In this document: one piece after another, positions 42,028 through 54,500 of the stretch
How positions within the stretch are numbered: the stretch's first letter is position 1
Layout of the letters: each line of letters opens with the position of its first letter
Source: Nemertoderma westbladi
Taxonomy: Eukaryota > Xenacoelomorpha > Nemertodermatida > Nemertodermatidae
Reading direction: 5' to 3'
Assembly: GCA_032718475.1 (NCBI GenBank)
Contig: JAUCBJ010001093.1
Location: 31,770 to 95,769, forward strand
Length of the DNA: 64,000 nt
Translations under genes and position numbers: made by a program
Notes under the pieces: generated by a model
The model's database searches: none
What the model saw: only the letters and a program-made list of their open reading frames with translations
Told to the model about the DNA's origin: nothing

Positions 42028-45000
42028 GAGGCCCTGCCTCATCCGTTCCCCCAATCCCACAATATATCCGGAGGCACTGCCTCATCCGTTCCCCCAATCC
42101 CACAATATATCCGGAGGCACTGCCTCATCCGTTCCCCCAATCCCACAATATATCCGGAGGCACTGCCTCATCCGTTCCCCCAATCCCACAATATATCCAG
42201 AGGCAATGCCTCATCCGTTCCCCCAATCCCACAATATATCCGGAGGCACTGCCTCATCCGTTCCCCCAATCCCACAATATATCCGGAGGCACTGCCTCAT
42301 CCGTTCCCCCAATCCCACAATATATCCGGAAGCACTGCCTCATACGTTCCCCCAATCCCACAATATATCCGGAAGCACTGCCTCATACGTTCCCCCAATC
42401 CCACAATATATCCGGAGGCACTGCCTCATCCGTTCCCCCAATCCCACAATATATCCGGAAGCACTGCCTCATACGTTCCCCCAATCCCACAATATATCCG
42501 GAGGCACTGCATCATCCGTTCCCCCAATCCCAAAATATATCCGGAGGCACTGCCTCATCCGTTCCCCCAATCCCACAATATATCCGGAAGCACTGCCTCA
42601 TCCGTTCCCCCAATCCCACAATATATCCGGAGGCACAGCCTCATCCGTTCCCCCAATCCCACAATATATCCGGAGGCACTGCCTCATCCGTTCCCCCAAT
42701 CCCAAAATATATCCGGAGGCACTGCCTCATCCGTTCCCCCAATCCCACAATATATCCGGAAGCACTGCCTCATCCGTTCCCCCAATCCCACAATATATCC
42801 GGAGGCACTGCCTCATCCGTTCCCCCAATCCCACAATATATCCGGAAGCACTGCCTCATCCGTTCCCCCAATCCCACAATATATCCGGAGGCACTGCCTC
42901 ATCCGTTCCCCCAATCCCACAATATATCCGGAAGCACTGCCTCATCCGTTCCCCCAATCCCACAATATATCCGGAAGCACTGCCTCATCCGTTCCCCCAA
43001 TCCCACAATATATCCGGAGGCACTGCCTCATCCGTTCCCCCAATCCCACAATATATCCGGAGTCACAGCCTCATCCGTTCCCCCAATCCCACAATATATC
43101 CAGAGGCACTGCCTCATCCGTTCCCCCAATCCCACAATATATCCGGAGGCACTGCCTCATCCGTTCCCCCAATCCCACAATATATCCGGAAGCACTGCCT
43201 CATCCGTTCCCCCAATCCCACAATATATCCGGAGGCACTGCCTCATCCGTTCCCCCAATCCCACAATATATCCGGAGGCACTGCCTCATCCGTTCCCCCA
43301 ATCCCACAATATATCCGGAGTCACAGCCTCATCCGTTCCCCCAATCCCACAATATATCCGGAGGCACTGCCTCATCCGTTCCCCCAATCCCACAATATAT
43401 CCGGAAGCACTGCCTCATCCGTTCCCCCAATCCCACAATATATCCGGAGGCACTGCCTCATCCGTTCCCCCAATCCCACAATATATCCGGAAGCACTGCC
43501 TCATCCGTTCCCCCAATCCCACAATATATCCGGAGGCACTGCCTCATCCGTTCCCCCAATCCCACAATATATCCGGAAGCACTGCCTCATACGTTCCCCC
43601 AATCCCAAAATATATCCGGAGGCACTGCCTCATCCGTTCCCCCAATCCCACAATATATCCGGAAGCACTGCCTCATCCGTTCCCCCAATCCCACAATATA
43701 TCCGGAGGCACTGCCTCATCCGTTCCCCCAATCCCACAATATATCCGGAAGCACTGCCTCATCCGTTCCCCCAATCCCACAATATATCCGGAGGCACTGC
43801 CTCATCCGTTCCCCCAATCCCACAATATATCCGGAAGCACTGCCTCATCCGTTCCCCCAATCCCACAATATATCCGGAAGCACTGCCTCATCCGTTCCCC
43901 CAATCCCACAATATATCCGGAGGCACTGCCTCATCCGTTCCCCCAATCCCACAATATATCCGGAGTCACAGCCTCATCCGTTCCCCCAATCCCACAATAT
44001 ATCCAGAGGCACTGCCTCATCCGTTCCCCCAATCCCACAATATATCCGGAGGCACTGCCTCATCCGTTCCCCCAATCCCACAATATATCCGGAAGCACTG
44101 CCTCATCCGTTCCCCCAATCCCACAATATATCCGGAGGCACTGCCTCATCCGTTCCCCCAATCCCACAATATATCCGGAGGCACTGCCTCATCCGTTCCC
44201 CCAATCCCACAATATATCCGGAGTCACAGCCTCATCCGTTCCCCCAATCCCACAATATATCCGGAGGCACTGCCTCATCCGTTCCCCCAATCCCACAATA
44301 TATCCGGAAGCACTGCCTCATCCGTTCCCCCAATCCCACAATATATCCGGAGGCACTGCCTCATCCGTTCCCCCAATCCCACAATATATCCGGAAGCACT
44401 GCCTCATCCGTTCCCCCAATCCCACAATATATCCGGAGGCACTGCCTCATCCGTTCCCCCAATCCCACAATATATCCGGAAGCACTGCCTCATACGTTCC
44501 CCCAATCCCACAATATATCCGGAGGCACTGCCTCATCCGTTCCCCCAATCCCACAATATATCCGGAGGCACTGCCTCATCCGTTCCCCCAATCCCACAAT
44601 ATATCCGGAAGCACTGCCTCATACGTTCCCCCAATCCCACAATATATCCGGAGGCACTGCCTCATCCGTTCCCCCAATCCCACAATATATCCGGAGGCAC
44701 AGCCTCATCCGTTCCCCCAATCCCACAATATATCCGGAGGCACTGCCTCATCCGTTTCCCCAATCCCACAATATATCCGGAGGCACTGCCTCATCCGTTC
44801 CCCCAATCCCACAATATATCCGGAGGCACTGCCTCATCCGTTCCCCCAATCCCACAATATATCCGGAGGCACTGCCTCATCCGTTCCCCCAATCCCACAA
44901 TATATCCGGAAGCACTGCCTCATACGTTCCCCCAATCCCACAATATATCCGGAGGCACTGCCTCATCCGTTCCCCCAATCCCACAATATATCCGGAGGCA

Positions 45001-47525
45001 CAGCCTCATCCGTTCCCCCAATCCCACAATATATCCGGAGGCACTGCCTCATCCGTTTCCCCAATCCCACAATATATCCGGAGGCACTGCCTCATCCGTT
45101 CCCCCAATCCCACAATATATCCGGAAGCACTGCCTCATCCGTTCCCCCAATCCCACAATATATCCGGAGGCACCGCCTCATCCGTTTCCCCAATCCCACA
45201 ATATATCCGGAGGCACTGCCTCATCCGTTCCCCCAATCCCACAATATATCCGGAGGCACTGCCTCATCCGTTCCCCCAATCCCACAATATATCCGGAGGC
45301 ACAGCCTCATCCGTTCCCCCAATCCCACAATATATCCGGAGGCACTGCCTCATCCGTTCCCCCAATCCCACAATATATCCGGAGGCACTGCCTCATCCGT
45401 TCCCCCAATCCCACAATATATCCGGAGTCACAGCCTCATCCGTTCCCCCAATCCCACAATATATCCGGAGGCACTGCCTCATCCGTTCCCCCAATCCCAC
45501 AATATATCCGGAAGCACTGCCTCATCCGTTCCCCCAATCCCACAATATATCCGGAGGCACTGCCTCATCCGTTCCCCCAATCCCACAATATATCCGGAAG
45601 CACTGCCTCATCCGTTCCCCCAATCCCACAATATATCCGGAGGCACTGCCTCATCCGTTCCCCCAATCCCACAATATATCCGGAAGCACTGCCTCATACG
45701 TTCCCCCAATCCCACAATATATCCGGAGGCACTGCCTCATCCGTTCCCCCAATCCCACAATATATCCGGAGGCACAGCCTCATCCGTTCCCCCAATCCCA
45801 CAATATATCCGGAGGCACTGCCTCATCCGTTCCCCCAATCCCACAATATATCCGGAGGCACTGCCTCATCCGTTCCCCCAATCCCACAATATATCCGGAA
45901 GCACTGCCTCATACGTTCCCCCAATCCCACAATATATCCGGAGGCACTGCATCATCCGTTCCCCCAATCCCAAAATATATCCGGAGGCACTGCCTCATCC
46001 GTTCCCCCAATCCCACAATATATCCGGAAGCACTGCCTCATCCGTTCCCCCAATCCCACAATATATCCGGAGGCACAGCCTCATCCGTTCCCCCAATCCC
46101 ACAATATATCCGGAAGCACTGCCTCATACGTTCCCCCAATCCCACAATATATCCGGAGGCACAGCCTCATCCGTTCCCCCAATCCCACAATATATCCGGA
46201 GGCACAGCCTCATCCGTTCCCCCAATCCCACAATATATCCGGAGGCACTGCCTCATACGTTCCCCCAATCCCACAATATATCCAGAGGCACTGCCTCATC
46301 CGTTCCCCCAATCCCACAATATATCCGGAAGCACTTCCTCATCCGTTCCCCCAATCCCACAATATATCCGGAGGCAATGCCTCATCCGTTCCCCCAATCC
46401 CACAATATATCCGGAGGCACAGCCTCATCCGTTCCCCCAATCCCACAATATATCCGGAGGCACTGCCTCATCCGTTCCCCTAATCCCACAATATATCCGG
46501 AGGCACAGCCTCATCCGTTCCCCCAATCCCACAATATATCCGGAGGCACTGCCTCATCCGTTCCCCCAATCCCACAATATATCCGGAAGCACTTCCTCAT
46601 CCGTTCCCCCAATCCCACAATATATCCGGAGGCAATGCCTCATCCGTTCCCCCAATCCCACAATATATCCGGAGGCACAGCCTCATCCGTTCCCCCAATC
46701 CCACAATATATCCGGAGGCACTGCCTCATACGTTCCCCCAATCCCACAATATATCCAGAGGCACAGCCTCATCCGTTCCCCCAATCCCACAATATATCCG
46801 GAGGCACAGCCTCATCCGTTCCCCCAATCCCACAATATATCCGGAGGCACTGCCTCATCCGTTCCCCCAATCCCACAATATATCCGGAGTCACAGCCTCA
46901 TCCGTTCCCCCAATCCCACAATATATCCGGAGGCACTGCCTCATCCGTTCCCCCAATCCCACAATATATCCGGAGTCACAGCCTCATCCGTTCCCCCAAT
47001 CCCACAATATATCCGGAGGCACTGCCTCATCCGTTCCCCCAATCCCACAATATATCCGGAGGCACTGCCTCATCCGTTCCCCCAATCCCACAATATATCC
47101 AGAGGCAATGCCTCATCCGTTCCCCCAATCCCACAATATATCCGGAGCCACTGCCTCATCCGTTCCCCCAATCCCACAATATATCCGGAGGCACTGCCTC
47201 ATCCGTTCCCCCAATCCCACAATATATCTAGAGGCAATGCCTCATCCGTTCCCCCAATCCCACAATATATCCGGAGGCACTGCCTCATCCGTTCCCCCAA
47301 TCCCACAATATATCCGGAGTCACAGCCTCATCCGTTCCCCCAATCCCACAATATATCCGGAGGCACTGCCTCATCCGTTCCCCCAATCCCACAATATATC
47401 AGGAGGCACTGCCTCATCCGTTCCCCCAATCCCACAATATATCCGGAAGCACTGCCTCATCCGTTCCCCCAATCCCACAATATATCAGGAGGCACTGCCT
47501 CATCCATTCCCCCAATCCCATCATT
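42028..47525. repeat. 43-bp satellite, about 128 copies
   Basis: Tandem 43-bp unit: ggaggcactgcctcatccg followed by ttcccccaatcccacaatatatcc-type sequence split over the rest of the unit. No unit lost phase where I checked. Variants are few (gga/gaa, ctgcc/cagcc, atccg/atacg, cacaat/caaaat) and occur in repeated patterns, showing higher-order structure. Because 43 is not a multiple of three and the unit has no stop in the forward frames, open frames of over 1,400 and 1,700 codons cross it in two frames; these are artefacts. Confidence 0.97.
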
Positions 47526-47616
47526 AAATCATTGACAACTGGGTCGGTTTCCTACACTGTGACGGATGTTATTGTCTTCCTGATTGCGCTAGTAATCGAC
47601 GGTAGTTTCGAGGTCC

Positions 47617-47726
47617 GTTTTTTACTACTTTTCATGTTTTTTACTACTTTTAATGTTTTTTACAACTTTTAATGTTTTTTACTACTTTTAATGTTTTTTA
47701 CTACTTTTAATGTTTTTTACTACTTT
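47617..47726. repeat. 19-bp minisatellite
   Basis: Five to six copies of ttttttactacttttaatg with one or two substitutions. Confidence 0.9.
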
Positions 47727-48132
47727 AAATAATAACATAATAAAACCTTTAAATAATGACGATTTAGTACATTTTATTGACTTTAGCATTCCGTTCTTTC
47801 AACATTTTCTAAATAATGATTATTGTAAAGAAACACTACAAATTCCTATGTAAGGATTGGTTTTGATAGGGTCAGGGTGGGGGTTAGTTCGGGTGTTATA
47901 TTTATGGTTCGATTTCACAACGGCTAAATTGAGATTTCCAAGAAATAAAACAAACACAAATTAACTCAACCCAATACCCCAACAGCTCTATAACATAACC
48001 ACGACATATCAATATAACCAAAGCTTAACCCAAACCCAAACCAACAAGACGTAATTAAAGGTATTTATTTATATGAGAGCAAAACGTGTCATTCACTGAG
48101 TGGATATTGTTATAAAAAATATTTGTTTAAAT
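47727..48132. other. non-coding
   Basis: No gene recognised. Confidence 0.5.
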
Positions 48133-48140
48133 ATTTGTAC

Positions 48141-48499
48141 TAGTGTTTAAACGGGATCAGACTTTTCGGGATTTCCGGGATCGGGACCGGGATTATCACT
48201 CTCGTGATCCCGATTCTCGGGATCCCGATAATTTTAGATTAAATTCCTTCGTTAATAGTATATGTGGCTGTTTTTAGGTAACTTCTGAAATATTAGTAAG
48301 ATAAAGTTATATTAAAATTATTTTGCAATTGATTACTGGCTGGTTTACTGAAATAGAAATTCGATATAATCAAAACATTTCCGTTCTGCTGTCGGAACTA
48401 TTTATCAGATATTCAACAAATTTACTTAATTATAATACTTCGGTTTTCGACGGGATCCCGGTTTTTCGGGATGGGGATCGGGATCCCGTTTAAACACTA
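48141..48499. mobile_element. hAT-type MITE
   Basis: Perfect 18-bp inverted termini TAGTGTTTAAACGGGATC, flanked by 8-bp direct repeats atttgtac (48133-48140) and attagtac (48500-48507) that differ by one base. The interior is rich in cgggatcccg motifs near both ends and is AT-rich in the middle. An 8-bp duplication with TAGTG ends fits the hAT superfamily. 359 bp, no coding capacity. Confidence 0.85.
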
Positions 48500-48507
48500 A
48501 TTAGTAC

Positions 48508-49649
48508 CCATCGATGGTTTCCACATAAACATCTCGGTATTTTAATTAAACAACACCCGGAGATCGAACAACAACGTGGTGCTCAATTCTAATAACCAAA
48601 ATTAATTGCTTTGTCTTTCCAGCATTATCTTTGATTACCAGTGTCCATCTCATTAACAGCTGCCTCTTGATCAGTTGGACTTCATTACATTCTTCCACGC
48701 TTTGCACATGTTTGGTTTAGAGAGGAATAGCCATACAGAATTACCCACATCAAATACATCCGCAAATCAGACATTATCTTGATACGACATTCCGATTAGC
48801 GCCCACGCTTAAGATATTTACTAATTATATTTAATAAAGCAGTACAGCACATTTATCTACGGTATATTCTTACCAAACTCCTCAATCAAAAGGTATGAAT
48901 TCAATATACTCACACTGAATGAAATTAACAGTTAGCGAAAGCAAAAAGCTACGAAGCTATTTACGATATATAATCACTAAAATTCGAGAAAGGGCTTTCT
49001 AAGAGGAAAAGGCAATTACTGCTGTATAATTGTGCCAGCACTGCTAGGGTAGGAATGGAGCAAACTTCCATTGAACTATTTTACCCGCTTTGCATCCCAT
49101 AATTGCCGCGGTGATGTAGGGTTGGTTGTGGTTGCCACACAATCGATACTACAATAGAGTACATCGCGATTACCTGAAACCGATCTCTGAAGCCATAAAG
49201 GTTAAGGAAATAAATGTTAACTTAACTCTCTTGGAAACACTTTCATAAAAATATTTAATTCCTTCCTAAAATATGCCAAATGATATAGGAAGGCTGTATT
49301 AATATTTATATGTGTATCTTTGGGACTCAATGTTAAATGTTAATATTTGTGACATCATGATGGGTTAACATATTAATATAAAATCAAGATGTTAATTAAA
49401 AAAATGGCCTCTCAAAGCAGTAAGAGAGACCAGAAACCACGATCTTACAGTTGTGTACATTACATCTGGGAATCAAGGAGTCTCACATTCATTCTTAAGA
49501 ATTGAATTGATATCTATTTCCTTTCTGCTGGTTACATATACAAATTTTAACAAATACATATTAACAACATTAACCAATATTTAAAAAAAATGTATAGCGG
49601 GAAACCGACCACAACAGAAGACTAATAGCCAGGCTAGTGCCGTCTTGCT
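48508..49649. other. non-coding
   Basis: No gene recognised. Confidence 0.5.
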
Positions 49650-51574
49650 GTGGTGGCTAGAACCATTTTTTCATTTTTTTTTTTCAGAACATTTTTTAAG
49701 TTTGACGTAAAAGACGATTTTTATTTTTATTGCGTATCTCTAGTGGCACAGAATTCCAGATCTAGGGTCCTCGAAAACTCACTGATCTCTGTGAGGAAGT
49801 TAGGTGACATAGTGGTATTGAGAAGTTGCCATTGGAAGCGCTGCGGGTAGGTTACCGAGGGTGGAATTTGGGCTTATGGTTTTCGAATAAATATCGAACA
49901 TGAAGGTGCAAACTGATAGTTCATAGAGTTTGTTAAGTGGTAAAATATTTAATTGTTTGTAAATGGGAATTGATGACGCTCTGTAGTGTGAAAATGTAAT
50001 ACAGCGTAAAAGTTTATTGCTTTTAGTACGTAGGGGTTTCAGTGTGGTGGAATGTGTGCTACCCCATACCAGGATCCCATAATTAACGTAGGGATGGATC
50101 AGTGAAAAGTAGAGGGTTCTGAGTATATGTAGAGGAAATATGTGCCTAAGTTTATAAAAATACCGCTGGATTTAAAAAATTTTTTGAGTACCTGATTTAT
50201 ATGTGTATTCCACTTTAGTTTTGAATCTATCCAAATGCCAAGTAATTTTGTGTTGTCTGTATGTTTGATATCGGTGTTGTTAATTTTAAGTTGTAATCTG
50301 TTGCTATCGGTGGTAGAAGGAAAAGGAAGCTTAGTAAATATGGTGCACTCAGTTTTCTTCAGGTTTAGTAATAGTTTATTGTCACTATAGTTGTAGACTT
50401 AGTAGACTTAGTCGTAGATTTTAGTTAATTCACTGTTTGTACTAGATATTAATGAGTGGATATCACGATATGAGTTGAGTAGAGTTACTAAGTAAGTTTG
50501 TTGCTTTGGGTAAGTCATTAATAAAAATGAGAAATAGTGTGGGAGAGAGGACCGATCCCTGGGGGACACCACAAATGAGAGGTAATAAAGTTGAATTAAT
50601 GCCGTCGATGGAGACAAATTGTTTGCGAGAGTGGAAACTAGAAATAAGTTGAAGGGGTAGGCCTCTGATACCATAGGTCTGAAGCTTATTAATAAGGATT
50701 TAATTTTCTATGGTATCAAATGCCTTTTTAAGGTCAATGTATAAGGCGCATGTTGAATGATGGCAATCGAACATAGAGTTAATTTTTTCCGTAATAGATA
50801 GTAGTGCATGAGAGGTGGTTGTTTTTGGTCTAAAGCCGTATTGGGATTCTGTAATTATGGAGTATTTGTTTAAGTAGGATTGTAATTGTTCATTAATTAA
50901 TTGTTCGAGAATTTTGCTTAGTACTGGTAGTAATGATATAGGACGGTAATTATTCGGGTCTGTAGGATCATCTGATTTGAATAGTGGTATAACTTTAGCA
51001 ATTTTTAATGAATCGGGAAAAAAGCCGTACTTTATTGAAAGGTTGAATAAGTAGCACAGGTGTTGGGAAAGTGGTTTAGCAGCAAGTCGGAGTAGTTTGG
51101 TGGGGAAAGGATCGTTAGAACTACAGTTTAATTTGAGGTTGAGGATTCGGTATTGTAATTCTATTGGAGATGTTTCTGTTAATGTAAAAGAGTTCATTCT
51201 AGTATTTGAAATATGGCGTCTGGGGGATCGGGGTGTGCAAGTCGGTAAGGTACTTTGGAGTTTAGTACCAATGGTTGAAAAGTGTTCGTTGAATATTTCT
51301 GTAATTTGAGTTGGGTCTGATACAATTTGTGTGGAGTTATTCGTTTTTATAATAAGTTTTTTGGGTGATGATTTAGAAGTTGTTTTGTGGAGTACAGTAT
51401 TAATTATCGACTAAGTTGTGCGGGAATTTGTAATGTTGTTATCAAATTGTTGCGAATAATTTTTTTTTTCGGCAATTTTTAGGGTTTTTGTGAGATGATT
51501 ACGATAGTCGGTAAAACATTTACGGTTGGTTCCAGTTCGGTTTTTTAAATAGTTCCTGTATAATTTGTCCTTAG
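49650..51574 (-). pseudogene. Jockey-like LINE (LINE-B copy 1): linker, reverse transcriptase and 3' end
   Basis: Minus strand, 5' to 3': DKLYRNYLKNRTGTNRKC linker (about 51560), ITEIFNEHFSTIGTKLQ (51290), the RT fingers and palm ANKVIPLFK-type AKVIPLFKSDDPTDPNNYRP (51010), SQYGFRPKTTTSHALL, CALYIDLKKAFDTI (50740; first catalytic Asp), then GVPQGSVLSP-type sequence (50560) and the tail LNLKKTECTIFTKLPFP and LLGIWIDSKLKWNTHI (50230). At the YxDD box the sequence reads YRDI, so the second catalytic Asp is missing. Stops and shifts occur near 50700 and below 50160. The 3' end is A-rich (about 49670-49700). Confidence 0.85.
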
Positions 51575-54500
51575 TTTCTGATTGATTTGAGTAGACTTTC
51601 AGTGATCCATGCTTTGAGGGGACGAGTTTTGTGTGTATATGATTTTAGTTCTGATTGATTTGAGTAGACTTTCAGTGATCCATGCTTTGAGGGGACGAGT
51701 TTTGTGTGTATATGATTTTAGTTCTGATTGATTTGAGTAGACTTTCAGTGATTCATGCTTTGAGGGGCCGAGTTTTGTGTGTATATGATTTTAGTTCTGA
51801 TTGATTTGAGTAGACTTTCAGTGATCCATGCTTTGAGGGGCCAAGTTTTGTGTGTATATGATTTTAGTTCTGATTGATTTGAGTAGACTTTCAGTGATCC
51901 ATGCTTTGAGGGGCCGAGTTTTGTGTGTATATGATTTTAGTTCTGATTGATTTGAGTAGACTTTCAGTGATCCATGCTTTGAGGGGCCGAGTTTTGTGTG
52001 TATATGATTTTAGTTCTGATTGATTTGAGTAGACTTTCAGTGATCCATGCTTTGAGGGGACGAGTTTTGTGTGTATATGATTTTAGTTCTGATTGATTTG
52101 AGTAGACTTTCAGTGATCCATGCTTTGAGGGGCCGAGTTTTGTGTGTATATGATTTTAGTTCTGATTGATTTGAGTAGACTTTCAGTGATCCATGCTTTG
52201 AGGGGACGAGTTTTGTGTGTATATGATTTTAGTTCTGATTGATTTGAGTAGACTTTCAGTGATCCATGCTTTGAGGGGACGAGTTTTGTGTGTATATGAT
52301 TTTAGTTCCGATTGATTTGAGTAGACTTTCAGTGATCCATGCTTTGAGGGGCCGAGTTTTGTGTGTATATGATTTTAGTTCTGATTGATTTGAGTAGACT
52401 TTCAGTGATCCATGCTTTGAGGGGCCGAGTTTTGTGTGTATATGATTTTAGTTCTGATTGATTTGAGTAGACTTTCAGTGATCCATGCTTTGAGGGGCCG
52501 AGTTTTGTGTGTATATGATTTTAGTTCCGATTGATTTGAGTAGACTTTCAGTGATCCATGCTTTGAGGGGCCGAGTTTTGTGTGTATATGATTTTAGTTC
52601 TGATTGATTTGAGTAGACTTTCAGTGATCCATGCTTTGAGGGGCCGAGTTTTGTGTGTATATGATTTTAGTTCTGATTGATTTGAGTAGACTTTCAGTGA
52701 TCCATGCTTTGAGGGGCCGAGTTTTGTGTGTATATGATTTTAGTTCTGATTGATTTGAGTAGACTTTCAGTGATCCATGCTTTGAGGGGCCGAGTTTTGT
52801 GTGTATATGATTTTAGTTCTGATTGATTTGAGTAGACTTTCAGTGATCCATGCTTTGAGGGGCCGAGTTTTGTGTGTATATGATTTTAGTTCTGATTGAT
52901 TTGAGTAGACTTTCAGTGATCCATGCTTTGAGGGGCCGAGTTTTGTGTGTATATGATTTTAGTTCCGATTGATTTGAGTAGACTTTCAGTGATCCATGCT
53001 TTGAGGGGCCGAGTTTTGTGTGTATATGATTTTAGTTCTGATTGATTTGAGTAGACTTTCAGTGATCCATGCTTTGAGGGGCCGAGTTTTGTGTGTATAT
53101 GATTTTAGTTCTGATTGATTTGAGTAGACTTTCAGTGATCCATGCTTTGAGGGGCCGAGTTTTGTGTGTATATGATTTTAGTTCTGATTGATTTGAGTAG
53201 ACTTTCAGTGATCCATGCTTTGAGGGGCCGAGTTTTGTGTGTATATGATTTTAGTTCTGATTGATTTGAGTAGACTTTCAGTGATCCATGCTTTGAGGGG
53301 CCGAGTTTTGTGTGTATATGATTTTAGTTCCGATTGATTTGAGTAGACTTTCAGTGATCCATGCTTTGAGGGGCCGAGTTTTGTGTGTATATGATTTTAG
53401 TTCCGATTGATTTGAGTAGACTTTCAGTGATCCATGCTTTGAGGGGCCGAGTTTTGTGTGTATATGATTTTAGTTCCGATTGATTTGAGTAGACTTTCAG
53501 TGATCCATGCTTTGAGGGGCCGAGTTTTGTGTGTATATGATTTTAGTTCTGATTGATTTGAGTAGACTTTCAGTGATCCATGCTTTTAGGGGCCGAGTTT
53601 TGTGTGTATATGATTTTAGTTCTGATTGATTTGAGTAGACTTTCAGTGATCCATGCTTTGAGGGGCCGAGTTTTGTGTGTATATGATTTTAGTTCTGATT
53701 GATTTGAGTAGACTTTCAGTGATCCATGCTTTGAGGGGCCGAGTTTTGTGTGTATATGATTTTAGTTCTGATTGATTTGAGTAGACTTTCAGTGATTCAT
53801 GCTTTGAGGGGCCGAGTTTTGTGTGTATATGATTTTAGTTCTGATTGATTTGAGTAGACTTTCAGTGATCCATGCTTTGAGGGGCCGAGTTTTGTGTGTA
53901 TATGATTTTAGTTCTGATTGATTTGAGTAGACTTTCAGTGATCCATGCTTTGAGGGGCCGAGTTTTGTGTGTATATGATTTTAGTTCTGATTGATTTGAG
54001 TAGACTTTCAGTGATCCATGCTTTGAGGGGACGAGTTTTGTGTGTATATGATTTTAGTTCTGATTGATTTGAGTAGACTTTCAGTGATTCATGCTTTGAG
54101 GGGCCGAGTTTTGTGTGTATATGATTTTAGTTCTGATTGATTTGAGTAGACTTTCAGTGATCCATGCTTTGAGGGGCCGAGTTTTGTGTGTATATGATTT
54201 TAGTTCTGATTGATTTGAGTAGACTTTCAGTGATCCATGCTTTGAGGGGCCGAGTTTTGTGTGTATATGATTTTAGTTCTGATTGATTTGAGTAGACTTT
54301 CAGTGATCCATGCTTTGAGGGGACGAGTTTTGTGTGTATATGATTTTAGTTCTGATTGATTTGAGTAGACTTTCAGTGATCCATGCTTTGAGGGGCCGAG
54401 TTTTGTGTGTATATGATTTTAGTTCTGATTGATTTGAGTAGACTTTCAGTGATCCATTCTTTGAGGGGACGAGTTTTGTGTGTATATGATTTTAGTTCTG

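Noticed and set aside
42000-47527. Open frames of 1,743, 1,425 and 139 codons encoding Pro/Ser/His repeats
   Set aside because: They are two reading frames of the same stop-free 43-bp satellite; the period is not a multiple of three and there is no non-repeat domain.
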